Shown here: positions 61,447-64,000 of the stretch, piece after piece | Layout: each line of letters starts with the position of its first letter | How positions within the stretch are numbered: position 1 is the first letter of the stretch | Assembly (NCBI RefSeq): GCF_018612875.1 | Contig: NZ_JAGGRI010000027.1 | Span: 43,554-107,553, forward strand | Direction of reading: 5' to 3' | DNA: 64,000 nucleotides | Source of the DNA: Lysobacter sp. ISL-50 | Lineage (GTDB): Bacteria; Pseudomonadota; Gammaproteobacteria; Xanthomonadales; Xanthomonadaceae | Program-made: the position numbers and the translations under genes | The notes under the pieces: generated by a model | Databases searched by the model: none | What the model was told of the DNA's origin: nothing | Seen by the model: the letters and a program-made list of their open reading frames with translations, nothing else

Positions 61447-62454
61447 ATGGACCAACACCTAGTCACCCGCATCGTCGAAGCCGCCCTGCTCGCGGCCAAC
61501 CAGCCGCTGACGCTGGCGCAGCTGCACGCGCTGTTCCCGGAAGACCAGCCGGCCCCGGCCGACAGCGTCGAGACCGCGCTGCAGACGCTGGCCGAAGGCT
61601 GCGCCGAGCGCGGCGTGGAACTGGTCGAACTGGCCTCGGGCTTCCGCTTCCAGGTCCAGGCCGATGTCCATCCCTGGGTCGCGCGCCTGTGGACCGAGCG
61701 CCAGACCCGCTACACCCGGGCCACGCTCGAGACCCTGGCCCTGATCGCCTACCGCCAGCCGATCACCCGCGGCGAGATCGAACAGGTCCGCGGCGTCGCG
61801 GTCAGCAGCAACATCATCAAGGCGCTGGAAGAGCGCGAGTGGATTCGCGTCGTCGGCCACCGCGATGTGCCCGGCAAGCCGGCCCTGTTCGGCACCACCA
61901 AGGCCTTCCTCGACTACTTCGGCCTCAAGCGCCTGGACGAACTGCCGCCGCTGTCGGAACTCAAGGACATCGGCGAGCTGGAACCGCAGTTGTCGTTCGG
62001 CGGTGAAGCGATCGCCGCCGGCGGTATCGGCCACGGTAACGAAGACGCCGACGGTAGCGACGAGCAGGCGCCGGACGAATCCGACACCGGCGACGCCGAT
62101 GCGCAAACCGCCGCGCGCCGCGCCGACGAACCGGCAAGCGAGCGCGGCGAAGTCAACGACGACGACTACGGCGATGAAGAAACCGCTGCCGAAGACGCTC
62201 CGGCCGATGCCGATGCCGATGCCGACGCCGATGCGGCAGCCCCCGAATCCGAAGCCGCCGGCGCGAGCGCCGACAGCGAAGACGACACCGAACACACCGA
62301 ACACACCGTCCTTTCGGACGACCCCGATGCCGCGCCGGGCGAGCGCGCGGCGGACGCGAACGATCACGAGCAAGACCAACACGCCGTCGAGACGACGACC
62401 GTTCCGGAACTTGAGGCCGAGTCCGAAGACGACCGGCCGGAGCAACAGAAATGA
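61447..62454 (+). CDS. scpB: Segregation and condensation protein B
   Basis: 335 residues. Residues 1-185 are the two winged-helix domains (RIVEAALLAANQPLTLAQL, TLETLALIAYRQPITRGEIEQVRGVAVSSNIIKALEEREWIRVVG, PGKPALFGTTKAFLDYFGL). Residues 190-335 are an acidic, low-complexity tail rich in Asp, Glu, Ala and Thr (ADADADADADAAA), much longer than in E. coli-like relatives. ScpB dimers stabilise the kleisin ScpA on SMC. The stop codon overlaps the rluB start (ATGA). Confidence 0.95.
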   Translation: MDQHLVTRIVEAALLAANQPLTLAQLHALFPEDQPAPADSVETALQTLAEGCAERGVELVELASGFRFQVQADVHPWVARLWTERQTRYTRATLETLALIAYRQPITRGEIEQVRGVAVSSNIIKALEEREWIRVVGHRDVPGKPALFGTTKAFLDYFGLKRLDELPPLSELKDIGELEPQLSFGGEAIAAGGIGHGNEDADGSDEQAPDESDTGDADAQTAARRADEPASERGEVNDDDYGDEETAAEDAPADADADADADAAAPESEAAGASADSEDDTEHTEHTVLSDDPDAAPGERAADANDHEQDQHAVETTTVPELEAESEDDRPEQQK

Positions 62455-64000
62455 CTGACGAAAAACCCCGCAAGCTCTCATTGAAGCGCAGCGGCGACAG
62501 CACGGCCCCCGAAGCGCCGCGCTTGGAAGAACGCCTGCACAAAGTGCTCGCGCAAGCGGGCCTGGGCTCGCGCCGGGCGCTGGAGCAGCGCATCGCCGAC
62601 GGCCTGGTGAAGGTCAACGGCGAGACCGCGCAGATCGGCGTGAGCATCAAGGGCGGCGACAAGATCGAGCTGGACGGCCGCAGCTTCGTCGCCAGCGCGC
62701 TGACCGAACCCTCCCGCGTGCTGATGTACAACAAGCCCGAAGGCGAGGTCACCACGCGCGAAGACCCCGAAGGCCGCCCGACCATTTTCGATTCCCTGCC
62801 CGCGCTCAAGGGCGCACGCTGGATCGCGATCGGCCGCCTCGACATCAACACCACCGGCCTGCTGCTGCTGACCACCGACGGTGAATTGGCCAATGCGCTG
62901 ATGCATCCGTCCTTCGAGGTCGAGCGCGAATACGTCTGCCGCGTGCGCGCTCCCGAAGGCCAGGAGACGGTGCCGGACAACCTGGTCGATCGCCTCGCCC
63001 GCGGCGTCTCGCTGGACGACGGCCCGGCCAAGTTCGACGAGATCGAGCGCATCGGCGGCACCGATTCGCACGACTGGTTCCGCGTCGTGGTGAAGGAAGG
63101 CCGCAATCGCGAAGTGCGCCGCCTGTGGGAATCGCAGGGCTGCCAGGTCAGCCGGCTCAAGCGCATCCGCTACGGCACCGTTTCGCTGCCGCGCGAACTG
63201 CTGCGCGGCCAGTCGCAGGAACTGGTCAACGACAAGGTCGATGCCCTGCGCACCGAACTGGGCCTGGAAGACGGCACCCCGTCGGCGCTGACGCTGCAGC
63301 CGGTGATCGGCCAGCGCAAGGCGGCCAAGTCCACCGTGCACCTGTCCGGCGGCGAGCGCTCGGCCGGCTACGTCAGCGGCCACAACACCGCCGATGAAGG
63401 CCGCGAACTGCGCCGCTTCGACCACGTCCGCGAAGATCGCGGCGGCCGCGGCCGCGGCGGTCCGCGCAAGCCCGGCGGCCTGACCGTCAGCGGCGAAGCC
63501 GCCGCCCGCCAGTCGCAGAAGCCGTTCAAGCAGCGCAAGGAAAAGGGCGTCAAGCCCCTGCCCGACGGCAATCCGGCCGCGTTCCGCACCTGGTACGTGC
63601 CCGAAGGCGTCGAGACCGGCCCCAGCGGCCATCGCAATCCCGACGGTCGCGCCAAGAAGCCCTATGCCGGCAAGCCCGGCGGCGGCGCCGGCGGCAATCG
63701 CGGTCCGGGCGCCGGTGCCGGCGTCGGTCGCGGCCGTCCGCAAGGCGGCGGCTTCGGCGGCGATCGCAACGGCAACAGCACCGGCAACAGCCCCTACGGC
63801 GAACGCCGCGGCGGCGGCGGTCAGGGGCAAGGCCAGGGCCAGGGCCAGCGCAGCACGCGGCCCTACGGCCACCCGGGCAACGCCCCGAGCTTCCCGTCCG
63901 ACCACGCCAACCCGGGCTTCAATCCTTACGGCAGCGAACGCCCCGCGCGCGGCAACGCGCCACGTCCGGCCGGCGGCAAGCCGGGCGGACGCCCCGGCGC
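62451..64000 (+). CDS. rluB: 23S rRNA pseudouridine synthase B, C-terminus beyond right edge
   Basis: About 516 codons are visible with no stop before the right edge. Residues about 24-70 are an S4 RNA-binding domain (RLEERLHKVLAQAGLGSRRALEQRI), followed by the RsuA/RluB-type catalytic domain: MYNKPEGEVTTREDPEGRPTI and GRLDINTTGLLLLTTDGE, which contains the catalytic Asp, then EGRNREVRRLWESQGCQVSRLKRIRYG. It makes pseudouridine at U2605 of 23S rRNA (E. coli numbering). After about residue 285 the tail is rich in Gly, Arg, Pro and Asn, with runs such as GGGGQGQGQGQGQ. Coupled to scpB by a 4-nt overlap. Confidence 0.95.
   Translation, partial: MTDEKPRKLSLKRSGDSTAPEAPRLEERLHKVLAQAGLGSRRALEQRIADGLVKVNGETAQIGVSIKGGDKIELDGRSFVASALTEPSRVLMYNKPEGEVTTREDPEGRPTIFDSLPALKGARWIAIGRLDINTTGLLLLTTDGELANALMHPSFEVEREYVCRVRAPEGQETVPDNLVDRLARGVSLDDGPAKFDEIERIGGTDSHDWFRVVVKEGRNREVRRLWESQGCQVSRLKRIRYGTVSLPRELLRGQSQELVNDKVDALRTELGLEDGTPSALTLQPVIGQRKAAKSTVHLSGGERSAGYVSGHNTADEGRELRRFDHVREDRGGRGRGGPRKPGGLTVSGEAAARQSQKPFKQRKEKGVKPLPDGNPAAFRTWYVPEGVETGPSGHRNPDGRAKKPYAGKPGGGAGGNRGPGAGAGVGRGRPQGGGFGGDRNGNSTGNSPYGERRGGGGQGQGQGQGQRSTRPYGHPGNAPSFPSDHANPGFNPYGSERPARGNAPRPAGGKPGGRPG

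Overview
The window is high-GC (roughly two-thirds G+C by eye) chromosomal DNA from a gammaproteobacterium. Gene order and protein features point to the Xanthomonadaceae, most likely Lysobacter: the smc-zipA-ligA order, GyrA with Gln at the Ser83 position, an effector with an XVIPCD-type tail, TonB-receptor/LacI sugar loci, DUF3011 proteins, and several families of short GC-rich intergenic repeats. The genus is inferred, not proven. I see no rRNA, tRNA, CRISPR array, prophage or insertion sequence.

Layout. 1-2.5 kb: an ankyrin-type lipoprotein cut by the left edge, a small secreted protein, and a gene-poor stretch that holds a broken copy of the lipoprotein. 2.5-14 kb: a secreted M4 metalloprotease, a DUF1428 protein, a 14-helix MFS exporter, YceI, gyrA, mtnA and two DUF3011 proteins. 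14-22.5 kb: smc-zipA-ligA-epmA on the minus strand (chromosome organisation, division, ligation, EF-P modification). 22.8-32.7 kb: a LacI regulator, a small membrane protein, a secreted protein with a HEATH motif, then a disaccharide-phosphorolysis operon (GH65 phosphorylase fused to beta-phosphoglucomutase, TonB receptor, MFS permease). 32.7-37.3 kb: nudK, an SDR reductase, and an effector/immunity cassette with a Tle1-like lipase.

37.5-56.8 kb is a beta-glucan/oligosaccharide system in two parts. One part is a MalK/UgpC-type ATPase divergent from a GH1 beta-glucosidase. The other is a LacI regulator, a TonB receptor, a GH144-type glucanase lipoprotein, a solute-binding lipoprotein, two ABC permeases and a discoidin-domain (alpha/alpha)-barrel enzyme. 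The second part has no ATPase of its own. Both parts carry similar TGTAAnCG-type operators. Between them lie zwf, glk and pgl, which take the released glucose to 6-phosphogluconate.

56.9-64 kb: bolA and a YciI-like gene, a probable X-T4SS effector (M23-like domain, PG-binding domain, XVIPCD) with its lipoprotein immunity partner, then scpA-scpB-rluB, with rluB cut by the right edge. With smc near 20 kb, all three SMC-ScpAB condensin genes are in the window.

The most notable items are the two effector/immunity cassettes, the split glucan locus with its apparently shared operator, the in-frame 39-bp repeat array at the start of the discoidin-domain enzyme, and the secreted HEATH protein, for which I recognise no family.
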